Positions 33,269 through 41,139 of a DNA stretch of 64,000 nt are shown here, one piece after another. The stretch lies in contig NZ_JAPEOZ010000001.1 in the NCBI RefSeq assembly GCF_026340655.1, forward strand, positions 5,952,001-6,016,000, given 5' to 3'. The notes beneath the pieces are model-generated. The model was given only the letters and a program-made list of their open reading frames with translations, was not told where the DNA came from and made no database searches. Source of the stretch: Streptomyces sp. NBC_01275 (GTDB taxonomy: Bacteria; Actinomycetota; Actinomycetes; Streptomycetales; Streptomycetaceae). The position numbers and the translations under genes are program-made. Numbering within the stretch: the stretch's first letter is position 1; each line of letters starts with the position of its first letter.

Positions 33269-33658
33269 GGCCGACCTCCTGTCGGCACGCCGAGGACGGC
33301 TCTGTCCCCCGTGTGCTCTCGTGGTAGTCGCGGCGGAGGATCTCGGCCCGTCGCCGATGCGCCGTACCGCCGCGACGCGCGGCCTGTGCGCGGCGGTACG
33401 GCGACCCCGTTGCGGCTCCCGTTGCGACGGTCCCCCTGGGGAGGGGGAGCGGTGCGCGGTGAACGTGTCCCTCCGTGTGATTTCCCCCTCGGCCGGCACC
33501 GCGAAACTGCCGGTTGCGGGATGCTGGAGATAACGTTCGTTCACTTCCTCGGGCGGTGACACGGAGTGTCCGTGCCGTATGAGTCCGTGTCGTATGAGGA
33601 TGGGCGGCGATGGACAGGGATGGGCGAGGATGGACCTAGTCGCTTCATGGAGGCAGTG
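33269..33658. other. Divergent intergenic region with a 15-bp hairpin
   Basis: About 390 bp between the lipase (leftward) and icmB (rightward). It contains a perfect 15-bp inverted repeat (33360-33374 with 33389-33403, 14-nt loop). Nearer icmB are short direct repeats (TCCGTGCCGTATGAG / TCCGTGTCGTATGAG, and GATGG-rich words). GATAACG near 33525 could be part of the icmB promoter. No gene seen. Confidence 0.5.
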
Positions 33659-34075
33659 ATGGGTGTGGCAGCCGGTCCGATCCGCGTGGTGGTGGCCAAG
33701 CCGGGCCTCGACGGCCATGACCGCGGGGCCAAGGTGATCGCGCGGGCCCTGCGCGACGCCGGTATGGAGGTCATCTACACGGGGCTCCACCAGACCCCCG
33801 AGCAGATCGTCGGCACCGCGATCCAGGAGGACGCCGACGCGATCGGACTCTCCATCCTCTCCGGCGCCCACAACACGCTCTTCGCCGCCGTGATCGAGCT
33901 CCTCAAGGAGCGGGACGCGGCGGACATCCTGGTCTTCGGCGGGGGGATCATCCCGGAGGCGGACATCGCGCCGCTGAAGGAGATCGGCGTCGCGGAGATC
34001 TTCACCCCGGGGGCGACGACGGCGTCGATCGTGGAGTGGGTGCGGGCGAATGTCCGGGAGTCGGCGGAAACGTAG
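33659..34075 (+). CDS. icmB: Isobutyryl-CoA mutase small (B12-binding) subunit
   Basis: Cobalamin-binding subunit of 138 aa, recognised as the small subunit of isobutyryl-CoA mutase. That adenosyl-B12 enzyme interconverts isobutyryl-CoA and n-butyryl-CoA, linking valine breakdown to polyketide precursors. The base-off cobalamin motif DGHDRGAK (DxHxxG) lies near residues 18-25, followed by the Rossmann-type blocks [11 protein letters not shown] and VFGGGIIPE, as in B12 domains. ATG at 33659 follows GGAGG at 33649-33653; an in-frame ATG at 33647 is less well placed. Stand-alone subunits of this length are typical of Streptomyces, with icmA elsewhere. Confusion with a methylmalonyl-CoA mutase-like small subunit is possible. 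Confidence 0.88.
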   Translation: MGVAAGPIRVVVAKPGLDGHDRGAKVIARALRDAGMEVIYTGLHQTPEQIVGTAIQEDADAIGLSILSGAHNTLFAAVIELLKERDAADILVFGGGIIPEADIAPLKEIGVAEIFTPGATTASIVEWVRANVRESAET

Positions 34076-34174
34076 GCCTGCGGCGCTCGGGTGGGTCTCC
34101 GTGCAGGTGCGGGTAGTCCAGGGTGACCTTCTTGCCCAAGCCCCCAGCCCTCAGGCCCCCAGGTCCCCAAGCCC

Positions 34175-35788
34175 CTAGGTCGTCCTGAACTCCTCTGCCA
34201 TCACCGCCCTCAGCCGCAGTGTCGTCCCCAGCCGCTGGAACGCCTCCGCCCAATAGCCCCCGGCGCCGGGCGACGCGTCCTCCGGTTCGTCGGGGACGGC
34301 CAGGAGGGCGTCCAGGCGGGCGGCTTCCGACGGGTTCAGGCAGCGTTCGGCCAGGCCCATCACTCCGCTGAAGCTCCAGGGGTAACTCCCGGCGTCCCGG
34401 GCGATGTTGAGCGCGTCGACCACGGACCGGCCGAGCGGCTCGGCCCATGGCACCGCGCACACGCCGAGCAGTTGGAACGCCTCCGACAGCCCGTGCACCG
34501 CGATGAACCCGGCGACCCACCCGGCCCGTTCGGCCGCCGGCAATGTGCCCAGGAGCTTCGCCCGCTCGGCGAGGGAGACCGCGCCCGGGCCGCCGGCCCC
34601 GGGTGCGGAGGGCGCTCCGAGCAGCGCGCGCGACCAGTCGGCGTTCCGTTGCCGTACGGCGGCCCGGCACCATGCTGCGTGCAGTTCGTTCAGCCAGTCG
34701 TCGGCCACCGGGAGCGCCACGATCTGCTCCGGCGTACGGCCGCCCAGCCGGGCCGGCCAGGCGGTGAGCGGGGTCGCCTCCACCAACTGGCCGAACCACC
34801 AGGACCGTTCGCCCCGACCGGTCGGGGCCTTGGCCGTCACGCCGTCGCGCTCCATGGCGGCGTCGCACTCGTGCGGGGCCTCCACGACGAGCGTGGGCGT
34901 GTCCTGCGTACGGTCGACGGCCACGCACGAGGCGGCCCGGACCGCCATCCGCGCGGCGAGCGCCGAGCCGGGGAGCGCCGACAGCAACTCCGCGGCCGTC
35001 GCCCGGACGTTACGGCTGCGGTCGGCCAACGCCTGTTCCAGGAACGGCTCGTCGCGGGCGCCGAGGCCGGTGCGCAGCGAGTCGAGGAACATCAGCCGGT
35101 CCTCGGCGCGCTCCGTCGGCCAGGTTCTCGCGAGCAGCTCGCGCGCGGCGTCGGGGTCGCGGGCGCGCAGCGACGCCAGCAGGGCGACCCGCTCGGCGAA
35201 CAGGCCCTCCTGCCACAGGGCTTCGGTGCGCTCGGTCTCCTGCGGGCCCGGCAGCGCCGTACCGCCGCCCGGCGTCCCGCGCAGGGCGAATCGCCAGTCG
35301 GGGTTCAGCCGGGCCAGCCACAGGGCGCGCGGGCCCGCGAACTCCAGTGCCGCCGGGCGCAGGTCCGTACGCCCGCGTGCCGCGTCGAGCAGCGCGGGCA
35401 GGGCCTCGGCGGGGGCCGCGAACCCGTGGGCGTTCGCCGTCGCCAGCCATTGGGGCAGCAGCTCCATCAGGTCCGGGGCCGTGCCCCGGCGGCCGCCTCC
35501 GCCCGCGCCGGGGCGGTCGGCCAGGAGGAGGGCGAGTCTGCGGGTCGCCGGGGCGGGCAGCGCGGGGCGTGGGTCGCCGGGGGCCGGTTCCGGAGGCCGT
35601 GCCGCCCGCCCCGGCCGGAGGCCGGCCCGTCGGCGTACGGTCTCCGCGGCGGCGGCGTCCAGCAGAGCCTTCGGGGCCGCCCGGCCGGGGGCGGCTCCCG
35701 GGGGCGTACGGCGGTCGGTGCCGAGGAGGGCCGCGGTGACCAGGTCCTCCCAGGCGGCCGGGGTGGGGAGAGCCGGGGTGGCGGTCAT
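34175..35788 (-). CDS. DUF5691 protein of the MoxR/VWA locus
   Basis: Cytoplasmic protein of 537 aa, recognised as DUF5691, of unknown biochemical function. Starts TPAAWEDLVTAALLGTDRRTPPG; the middle is helical with HEAT-like character (LLASLRARDPDAARELLARTW; LADRSRNVRATAAELLSALPGSALAARM), and the C-terminal half contains WWFGQLVEATPLTAWPARLGG. In this family it regularly sits beside SWIM, MoxR, DUF5682 and VWA genes, as here. ATG at 35788 has GGGAG four bases upstream. It follows the SWIM gene by 44 bp in the same direction and is probably cotranscribed from the damage-type promoter at 37214-37236. Confidence 0.85.
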   Translation of the reverse strand: MTATPALPTPAAWEDLVTAALLGTDRRTPPGAAPGRAAPKALLDAAAAETVRRRAGLRPGRAARPPEPAPGDPRPALPAPATRRLALLLADRPGAGGGGRRGTAPDLMELLPQWLATANAHGFAAPAEALPALLDAARGRTDLRPAALEFAGPRALWLARLNPDWRFALRGTPGGGTALPGPQETERTEALWQEGLFAERVALLASLRARDPDAARELLARTWPTERAEDRLMFLDSLRTGLGARDEPFLEQALADRSRNVRATAAELLSALPGSALAARMAVRAASCVAVDRTQDTPTLVVEAPHECDAAMERDGVTAKAPTGRGERSWWFGQLVEATPLTAWPARLGGRTPEQIVALPVADDWLNELHAAWCRAAVRQRNADWSRALLGAPSAPGAGGPGAVSLAERAKLLGTLPAAERAGWVAGFIAVHGLSEAFQLLGVCAVPWAEPLGRSVVDALNIARDAGSYPWSFSGVMGLAERCLNPSEAARLDALLAVPDEPEDASPGAGGYWAEAFQRLGTTLRLRAVMAEEFRTT

Positions 35789-35832
35789 GTCGCTCCCTGT
35801 GTGCCGGTGACCGGTGGTCGGCGGGTGTTCGT

Positions 35833-37206
35833 TCAGCACAGCGGTACCGCCTCTCCCGGGCCCGTCGACCAGGCCGTCAGGGGGGTGAAGCCCCGGTGGC
35901 CGCACTCGCCGAAGACCTTGACGGGGGCGCCGCCGGAGAGGGCGACCAGACGCCACAGGCTGGGACGGGCGGCCGCGCCCGGGGTGAGCGGCAGGGCCGT
36001 GTCGCCGGCGGCTTCCGCCAGCTGCCAGGAGTCGCCGTCCGGGGTCGGTACCACGTCGTCCAGGGTCACCGGGACGGCGTCCAGCCAGGGATCGTCGCGC
36101 AGGGCCTCGCCGTAGAGCGCGGCGGCCTGCGCCGTCGACACGCCGGGCGGGCGCGTGTCGGTGGGAGCAGGTGGGGCGAACCGCTCGCCCAGGGAGGCCC
36201 GTTGCTGACCGGTGCCCGGGTGGGCGGACAGCTCCGCGTCCAGGGCCAGGCCGACCGGCAGGGCGAGGTCGGGGGCCCGGCCTGCGGGGCCGTAGGAGAG
36301 GAGGAGCGCTGTGCGGCCCGAGGCGAGGCCGTGAAGCCAGATGCGGCGGGTCGTCAGCTTCGGGTCCGGCGTGTCGTACTGGGCGAGGACCAGCCAGTGG
36401 TCGCGCACCGGCGGGCCGGTCGGCGACGAGGGCAGGCCGACGCGAGTGCGGACCGTCGCCGCCAGGGCCTGCGGCAGCCGCTCGCGGTGCAGCCACCCCT
36501 GGTCGAGGAGGTGGAGCAGCGCGCACTCTTCGAGCAGCCGCACCGGCCAGCCGGGGCCGGACGCCGGGATCGCCCCCAACTCCCGTACACGGGAGGCCAG
36601 CCCGGACGCCTGGGCGTCGACCATGCGGGCCGCGGTCTCCTCCCAGAGGCCGTACGCGGCCTGCTCCGCCGTGGCCAGGCCGGAGCGCAGCAGGTCGGAC
36701 AGCCGCTGCTCCAGTTCCGTGGCTCCTGCGGTGATCCGCTCGGCGCGCCGCTCGGCGCGACGGCGCGCCGCCTCGGGATCGGCGGCGCCGGACGCGGAAC
36801 TCGCCGTGTCCGCCGCCCGTTTCTCCTGTGGGCGACTGCGCCGCCCCTCGATCCACTCCCGCGCCCAGTCCGGCGCGCGCCCCGCGGGCAGCGCCGCCTC
36901 CTCGCCCGACCAGAGCAGCAGCAGCCCGAGCGCGTGCTTGCACGGGAACTTACGGCTCGGGCAACTGCAGTGGTACGCCGGAGCGGTGGCACTGGGCGCG
37001 GCGACGACCTCGACGACCGTCCGGTACGGCGTGCCCCCGCTGCCCTTGCACAGCCCCCACACCGCCCGCTCCTCCCCCTCCTCGGAACTGCCTGTCTCGG
37101 ACCACGGACCGGCCGCGCCGAGTTCGCCTCCCGCTGTGCGTGACGCGATGTCAGGCGCCAGTGCCAGCACCTGGTCCGCGGTCCAGCGCACCCCCTGCTG
37201 AGTCAT
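35833..37206 (-). CDS. SWIM zinc-finger protein of the MoxR/VWA locus
   Basis: Protein of 457 aa with a SWIM zinc finger near the N-terminus: C80-x-C82-x6-C89-x-H91 (YHCSCPSRKFPCKHALGL). SWIM fingers bind nucleic acid or protein and occur in recombination-linked proteins. The rest is mostly helical: a charged region AARRRAERRAERITAGATELEQRLSDLL and later blocks (WLVLAQYDTPDP, RRIWLHGLASGRTALLLSYG) that I cannot assign. ATG at 37206 lies 8 nt after the TACCTT box of a PafBC-type promoter. The mRNA is therefore predicted leaderless, which supports this start. It is divergent from the MoxR gene and followed at 44 bp by DUF5691. Confidence 0.9.
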   Translation of the reverse strand: MTQQGVRWTADQVLALAPDIASRTAGGELGAAGPWSETGSSEEGEERAVWGLCKGSGGTPYRTVVEVVAAPSATAPAYHCSCPSRKFPCKHALGLLLLWSGEEAALPAGRAPDWAREWIEGRRSRPQEKRAADTASSASGAADPEAARRRAERRAERITAGATELEQRLSDLLRSGLATAEQAAYGLWEETAARMVDAQASGLASRVRELGAIPASGPGWPVRLLEECALLHLLDQGWLHRERLPQALAATVRTRVGLPSSPTGPPVRDHWLVLAQYDTPDPKLTTRRIWLHGLASGRTALLLSYGPAGRAPDLALPVGLALDAELSAHPGTGQQRASLGERFAPPAPTDTRPPGVSTAQAAALYGEALRDDPWLDAVPVTLDDVVPTPDGDSWQLAEAAGDTALPLTPGAAARPSLWRLVALSGGAPVKVFGECGHRGFTPLTAWSTGPGEAVPLC

Positions 37207-37213
37207 GCCATCG

Positions 37214-37236
37214 AAGGTAGACGCCCCCACTGACAA
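37214..37236 (-). promoter_or_regulatory. PafBC-type damage promoter, leftward (SWIM-DUF5691)
   Basis: On the minus strand TTGTCAGTG (37236-37228), eight bases, TACCTT (37219-37214). Exact match to TTGTCRGTG-N8-TAnnnT. The A of the SWIM start codon falls 8 nt after the last T, so transcription should start at or next to the ATG. Confidence 0.85.
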
Positions 37237-37307
37237 TCGGCCGGCGAGCACGTCGGCGGGAGTGCCGCCGAGGGCCTTGCGAGCGCGTTTCCGCAGGTCG
37301 GATCGCA

Positions 37308-37330
37308 TTGTCAGTGGCGTGGTGCACGGT
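37308..37330 (+). promoter_or_regulatory. PafBC-type damage promoter, rightward (MoxR operon)
   Basis: TTGTCAGTG (37308-37316), eight bases, CACGGT (37325-37330). The upstream half is exact; the -10 half deviates at its first base (CAnnnT instead of TAnnnT). With the leftward copy it forms an 11-bp perfect inverted repeat (37227-37237 with 37307-37317). Predicted start about 37337, leaving a leader with GGAGGGG before the MoxR ATG. Confidence 0.65.
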
Positions 37331-37373
37331 GGACACCAGATCCGAACCGGCCGAGCTGGAGGGGGCCTCAGCC

Positions 37374-38561
37374 ATGTCCGCCACCGCTGATCCGACGTCC
37401 ACCGAACCGAGTCCGTACGATTCCGCACCCGGGTCCGCACCCGCGTCGACACCGCTGTCCGTATCGGCGTCCGCACCCGCGAGCGAGGCGTTGCGGCCGC
37501 ACGCCGAGGACGCCTTCGCCCATGAACTCGCCGCGCTGGCCGCGCAGGACGACCGTCCGCGCCCGGCCCGCTGGAAGCTGTCGCCGTGGGCCGTCGCCAC
37601 CTATCTCCTCGGCGGCACGCTGCCGGACGGCACCGTGATCACACCGAAGTACGTGGGGCCGCGCCGACTCGTCGAGGTCGCCGTCACCACGCTCGCCACC
37701 GACCGCGCCCTGCTGCTGCTCGGCGTGCCCGGCACCGCCAAGACCTGGGTCTCCGAGCACCTGGCCGCGGCGGTCAGCGGCGACTCGACCCAGCTCGTGC
37801 AGGGCACGGCGGGCACACCGGAGGAGGCCATCCGCTACGGCTGGAACTACGCGCAGCTGCTCGCGCACGGCCCCAGCCGGGACGCGCTGGTGCCCAGCCC
37901 CGTCATGCGGGCCATGGCGGAGGGGACGACGGTCCGGGTCGAGGAGCTGACCCGCATCCCGGCCGACGTACAGGACGCCCTCATCACGATCCTGTCGGAG
38001 AAGACGCTGCCGATACCGGAGCTGGGGCAGGAGGTGCAGGCCGTCCGCGGCTTCAACCTCATCGCCACGGCCAACGACCGCGACCGCGGGGTCAACGAGC
38101 TGTCCAGCGCCCTGCGCCGCCGCTTCAACACGGTGGTGCTGCCGCTGCCGGCCGGCGTGGAGGCCGAGGTCGACATCGTCGCCCGGCGCGTCGAACAGCT
38201 CGGCGCCTCCCTCGACCTGCCGTCCACACCCGACGGCATCGACGAGATCCGCCGTGTGGTGACCGTCTTCCGCGAACTGCGCGACGGCGTCACCGCCGAC
38301 GGCCGTACGAAGGTGAAGTCGCCGAGCGGCACGTTGTCCACGGCCGAGGCCATCTCCGTCGTCACCGGAGGACTCGCGCTGTCCGCCCACTTCGGCGACG
38401 GGGTGCTGCGGCCGGGGGACGTCGCCGCGGGCGTCCTCGGGGCCGTCGTCCGCGACCCTGCCGCCGACCGGATCGTCTGGCAGGAGTACCTGGAGGCGGT
38501 GGTCCGCGAACGCGAGGGATGGACGGACTTCTACCGGGCCTGCCGGGAGGTGAGCGCGTGA
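37374..38561 (+). CDS. MoxR-type AAA+ ATPase
   Basis: MoxR-family AAA+ ATPase of 395 aa, a chaperone-like remodeller that normally works with a VWA-domain partner. A disordered N-terminus (about 1-60, Ser/Ala/Pro) precedes the AAA+ core: Walker A GVPGTAKT (117-124), a Walker B region VRVEELTRIPADVQDALITILSEK, sensor 1 FNLIATANDRDRGV, the arginine finger region ELSSALRRRF, and a lid. Cytoplasmic. ATG at 37374 follows GGAGGGG. The stop overlaps the next small ORF (TGATG). First gene of a four-gene coupled run ending with the VWA protein, and divergent from SWIM/DUF5691. Confidence 0.93.
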   Translation: MSATADPTSTEPSPYDSAPGSAPASTPLSVSASAPASEALRPHAEDAFAHELAALAAQDDRPRPARWKLSPWAVATYLLGGTLPDGTVITPKYVGPRRLVEVAVTTLATDRALLLLGVPGTAKTWVSEHLAAAVSGDSTQLVQGTAGTPEEAIRYGWNYAQLLAHGPSRDALVPSPVMRAMAEGTTVRVEELTRIPADVQDALITILSEKTLPIPELGQEVQAVRGFNLIATANDRDRGVNELSSALRRRFNTVVLPLPAGVEAEVDIVARRVEQLGASLDLPSTPDGIDEIRRVVTVFRELRDGVTADGRTKVKSPSGTLSTAEAISVVTGGLALSAHFGDGVLRPGDVAAGVLGAVVRDPAADRIVWQEYLEAVVREREGWTDFYRACREVSA

Positions 38562-38674
38562 TGAACAACGACAACGGTTCCGAGGACACACGGTGGGGCT
38601 GCACGACGCCGGGACACGGGGCGTTCGGGGACGACGACTCGAGGTGGGGCCGTAGGCGAGGGGGGACCGGATGA
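38561..38674 (+). CDS. 37-codon coupled small ORF
   Basis: Small ORF of 37 aa exactly bridging the MoxR and DUF5682 genes. Its ATG overlaps the MoxR stop (TGATG) and its TGA overlaps the DUF5682 start (ATGA). The product is polar and Gly/Asp/Arg-rich with two DxxRWG repeats (DTRWG, DSRWG) and one Cys; no hydrophobic segment. It could be a real micropeptide or merely a device that carries ribosomes across a 110-nt gap. The two-sided overlap and the internal repeat argue that it is translated. Confidence 0.5.
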   Translation: MNNDNGSEDTRWGCTTPGHGAFGDDDSRWGRRRGGTG

Positions 38675-41139
38675 CATCGGTCGAGAGGGGGCCGGCGGCC
38701 GTCGAGGGAGCCGTCGGCCCCGGGGCGGGGCGGCCGCTCCTGCTCGGGGTGCGGCACCACGGGCCGGGGTCCGCGCGGGCGGTGCGGGCGGCGTTGCAGG
38801 CCGCCCGGCCCCGGGTCGTGCTGGTCGAAGGGCCGCCGGAGGCCGACGCGCTGATCCCGCTGGCCGCCGACGAGGACATGCGGCCGCCGGTCGCCCTGCT
38901 CGCCCACGCCGTCGACGAGCCCGGCCGTTCGACGTTCTGGCCGATGGCCGAGTTCTCCCCGGAGTGGGTCGCGCTCCGCTGGGCCCTGGAGCACGGCGTG
39001 CCCGCCCGCTTCATCGACCTGCCCGCCACGTACACGCTCGCGTGGGAGAGGGAAAGGGAGACAGAGAAGGAGACAGAAGGGGAGACGGCAGCGGAGGCGG
39101 AGGGCGAGGGGGCGACGTCGGCCGACGGGCTCCGTGATGATCCGCTCGGGGCGTTGGCCGAGGCCGCCGGGTACGACGACGCCGAGCGCTGGTGGGAGGA
39201 CGTCGTCGAGCACCGGGGGACGGGGGAGGGGGACCCGTTCGCGCCGTTCGCCGCGCTGGAGGAGGCGATGGGAGCGCTGCGGGAGGCGGACGACACCGAC
39301 GCCGGGGGGCGCGAAAGCGGTCACGAAAATGGTCGCGAAGGCGGTCGGGAGGCCGTGCGGGAGGCGTATATGCGTCTTCAAGTACGGGCGGCGCAAAGGG
39401 AGTTCGGGGACGACGGGGTGGCCGTGGTGTGCGGGGCCTGGCATGTGCCCGCGCTGCGGCGGAAGCCGGCCGTCGCCGCCGACCGGGCGCTGCTGAAAGG
39501 GCTGGCCAAGGTCAAGGCCGACCTGACGTGGGTGCCGTGGACGTATCGCAGGCTGGCGCGGGCCGGGGGGTACGGCGCGGGCATCGACTCGCCGGGCTGG
39601 TACGCGCATCTGTTCGGTGCGCGGGACCGGCCGGTCGAGCGCTGGCTGACCAAGGTGGCCGGCCTGCTGCGCGAGGAGGACCTGACCGTGTCCCCGGCGC
39701 ATGTCATCGAGGCGGTCCGGCTGGCCGAGACGCTCGCCGTGCTGCGCGGCCGGCCGCTGCCCGGGCTGAGCGAGACGACCGACGCCGTGCGGGCGGTGCT
39801 GTGCGAGGGCTCCGACGTGCCGTTGGCGCTGATCCACGACCGGCTGGTGGTCGGGGACGTGCTGGGCGAGGTGCCGGTCACCGCGCCGGCGGTGCCCCTC
39901 CAGCGCGACCTCGACCGGCAGCAGCGCCGGCTGCGCCTCAAACCGGAGGCGGCGGACCGGGAGTGGGAGCTCGACCTGCGCAGGGAGAACGACGCCGACC
40001 GCAGCAGGCTGCTGCACCGGCTGCGGCTGGTGGGGGTGCCGTGGGGGGAGCCGGTGGTCTCGCGGGGCAGCACGGGGACGTTCCGGGAGACGTGGCGGCT
40101 GCGGTGGGAGCCGGAGCTGTCCGTGCGGGTCGCCGAGGCCGGGATCTGGGGGACGACCGTACTGGCCGCGGCGACCGGCAGGGCGCGGGCGGACGCCGTC
40201 GGCGCGCGGGGGCTCGCCGAGGTGACCGCGCTCGCCGAGGCCTGCCTGCTGGCCGGGCTGCCCGCCGCGCTCCCGACCGTGATGCGGATCCTCGTCGACC
40301 GGGCGGCCCTCGACACGGACGTCGGCCACCTCGCCCAGGCCCTGCCCGCGCTGGTCCGCTCCCTGCGCTACGGCGACGTGCGCGGCACCGACACCGGCGC
40401 ACTGGCGGAGGTCGCCGCGGGCCTCGCCGAACGGATCTTCGTCGGCCTGCCCCCGGCCTGCGCCGCCCTGGACACGGACGCCGCGCAGGAGATGCGGCGT
40501 CATGTGGACGCGGTGCACGGGGCGGTGGGGCTGCTGGAGGAGGCTCGGGCGACGGACGACGGGGACGCCCTCCCCGGCTCCGGGGAGCTGCGCAGCCGAT
40601 GGCGGGCCGTGCTGCGGGTGCTGTCCGGGCGGGACAGCGTGCCCGGCGTCATTCGGGGGCGTGCGGTGCGGCTGCTGCTGGACGGCGGGGAGTTGGGGCA
40701 GGACGAGGCGGCGCGGCTCATGGGGCTCGCCCTGTCGCAGGGGACCCCGCCGGGGGAGGCGGCCGCCTGGATCGAGGGCTTCGTCGGCGGAGCTTCCGGG
40801 GGCGGACTGCTCCTTGTGCACGACGAGCGTCTGCTCGGGCTCGTCGACGGATGGCTCACCGGGGTGTCGACGGAGGCGTTCACGGACGTGCTGCCGCTGC
40901 TGCGGCGGACGTTCTCGGTGTATGAGCCGGCGGTGCGCAGAACCCTCGGCGAACTGGTCCGGCGCGGTCCCGGGGAGCGGGGGAGGACGGCGGCGACGGC
41001 CTCCGGGCCACATGGCTTCGCTGCCGACCTCGACACGGGCCGCGCGGACGCGGTCCTGCCGGCGGTCCGGCTGCTGCTGGGGCTGGGACCGGATCCCGAC
41101 GGGAGCGACGACAAGGAGCCGGCGGGGGTGGGCACATGA
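38671..41139 (+). CDS. DUF5682 protein of the MoxR/VWA locus
   Basis: Large cytoplasmic protein of 822 aa, recognised as DUF5682, function unknown. The N-terminal region LLLGVRHHGPGSARAVRAAL..VVLVEGPPEADALIPL and later VVCGAWHVPALRRKP recall the His/Gly motifs of ChaN/TraB-like folds, which suggests an ancient enzyme or ligand-binding domain. The linking is inference. An acidic, low-complexity insert (about 130-150, rich in Glu/Thr) interrupts it. The C-terminal two thirds are helical and Leu/Ala-rich. ATG overlaps the stop of the 37-codon ORF, and its own stop overlaps the VWA start, so all are cotranslated. Confidence 0.85.
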   Translation: MTSVERGPAAVEGAVGPGAGRPLLLGVRHHGPGSARAVRAALQAARPRVVLVEGPPEADALIPLAADEDMRPPVALLAHAVDEPGRSTFWPMAEFSPEWVALRWALEHGVPARFIDLPATYTLAWERERETEKETEGETAAEAEGEGATSADGLRDDPLGALAEAAGYDDAERWWEDVVEHRGTGEGDPFAPFAALEEAMGALREADDTDAGGRESGHENGREGGREAVREAYMRLQVRAAQREFGDDGVAVVCGAWHVPALRRKPAVAADRALLKGLAKVKADLTWVPWTYRRLARAGGYGAGIDSPGWYAHLFGARDRPVERWLTKVAGLLREEDLTVSPAHVIEAVRLAETLAVLRGRPLPGLSETTDAVRAVLCEGSDVPLALIHDRLVVGDVLGEVPVTAPAVPLQRDLDRQQRRLRLKPEAADREWELDLRRENDADRSRLLHRLRLVGVPWGEPVVSRGSTGTFRETWRLRWEPELSVRVAEAGIWGTTVLAAATGRARADAVGARGLAEVTALAEACLLAGLPAALPTVMRILVDRAALDTDVGHLAQALPALVRSLRYGDVRGTDTGALAEVAAGLAERIFVGLPPACAALDTDAAQEMRRHVDAVHGAVGLLEEARATDDGDALPGSGELRSRWRAVLRVLSGRDSVPGVIRGRAVRLLLDGGELGQDEAARLMGLALSQGTPPGEAAAWIEGFVGGASGGGLLLVHDERLLGLVDGWLTGVSTEAFTDVLPLLRRTFSVYEPAVRRTLGELVRRGPGERGRTAATASGPHGFAADLDTGRADAVLPAVRLLLGLGPDPDGSDDKEPAGVGT

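Noticed and set aside
33566..33658. Upstream extension of icmB.
   Set aside because: The ATG at 33659 has a GGAGG at the right distance and matches the usual length; the upstream part is made of short GATGG-type repeats.
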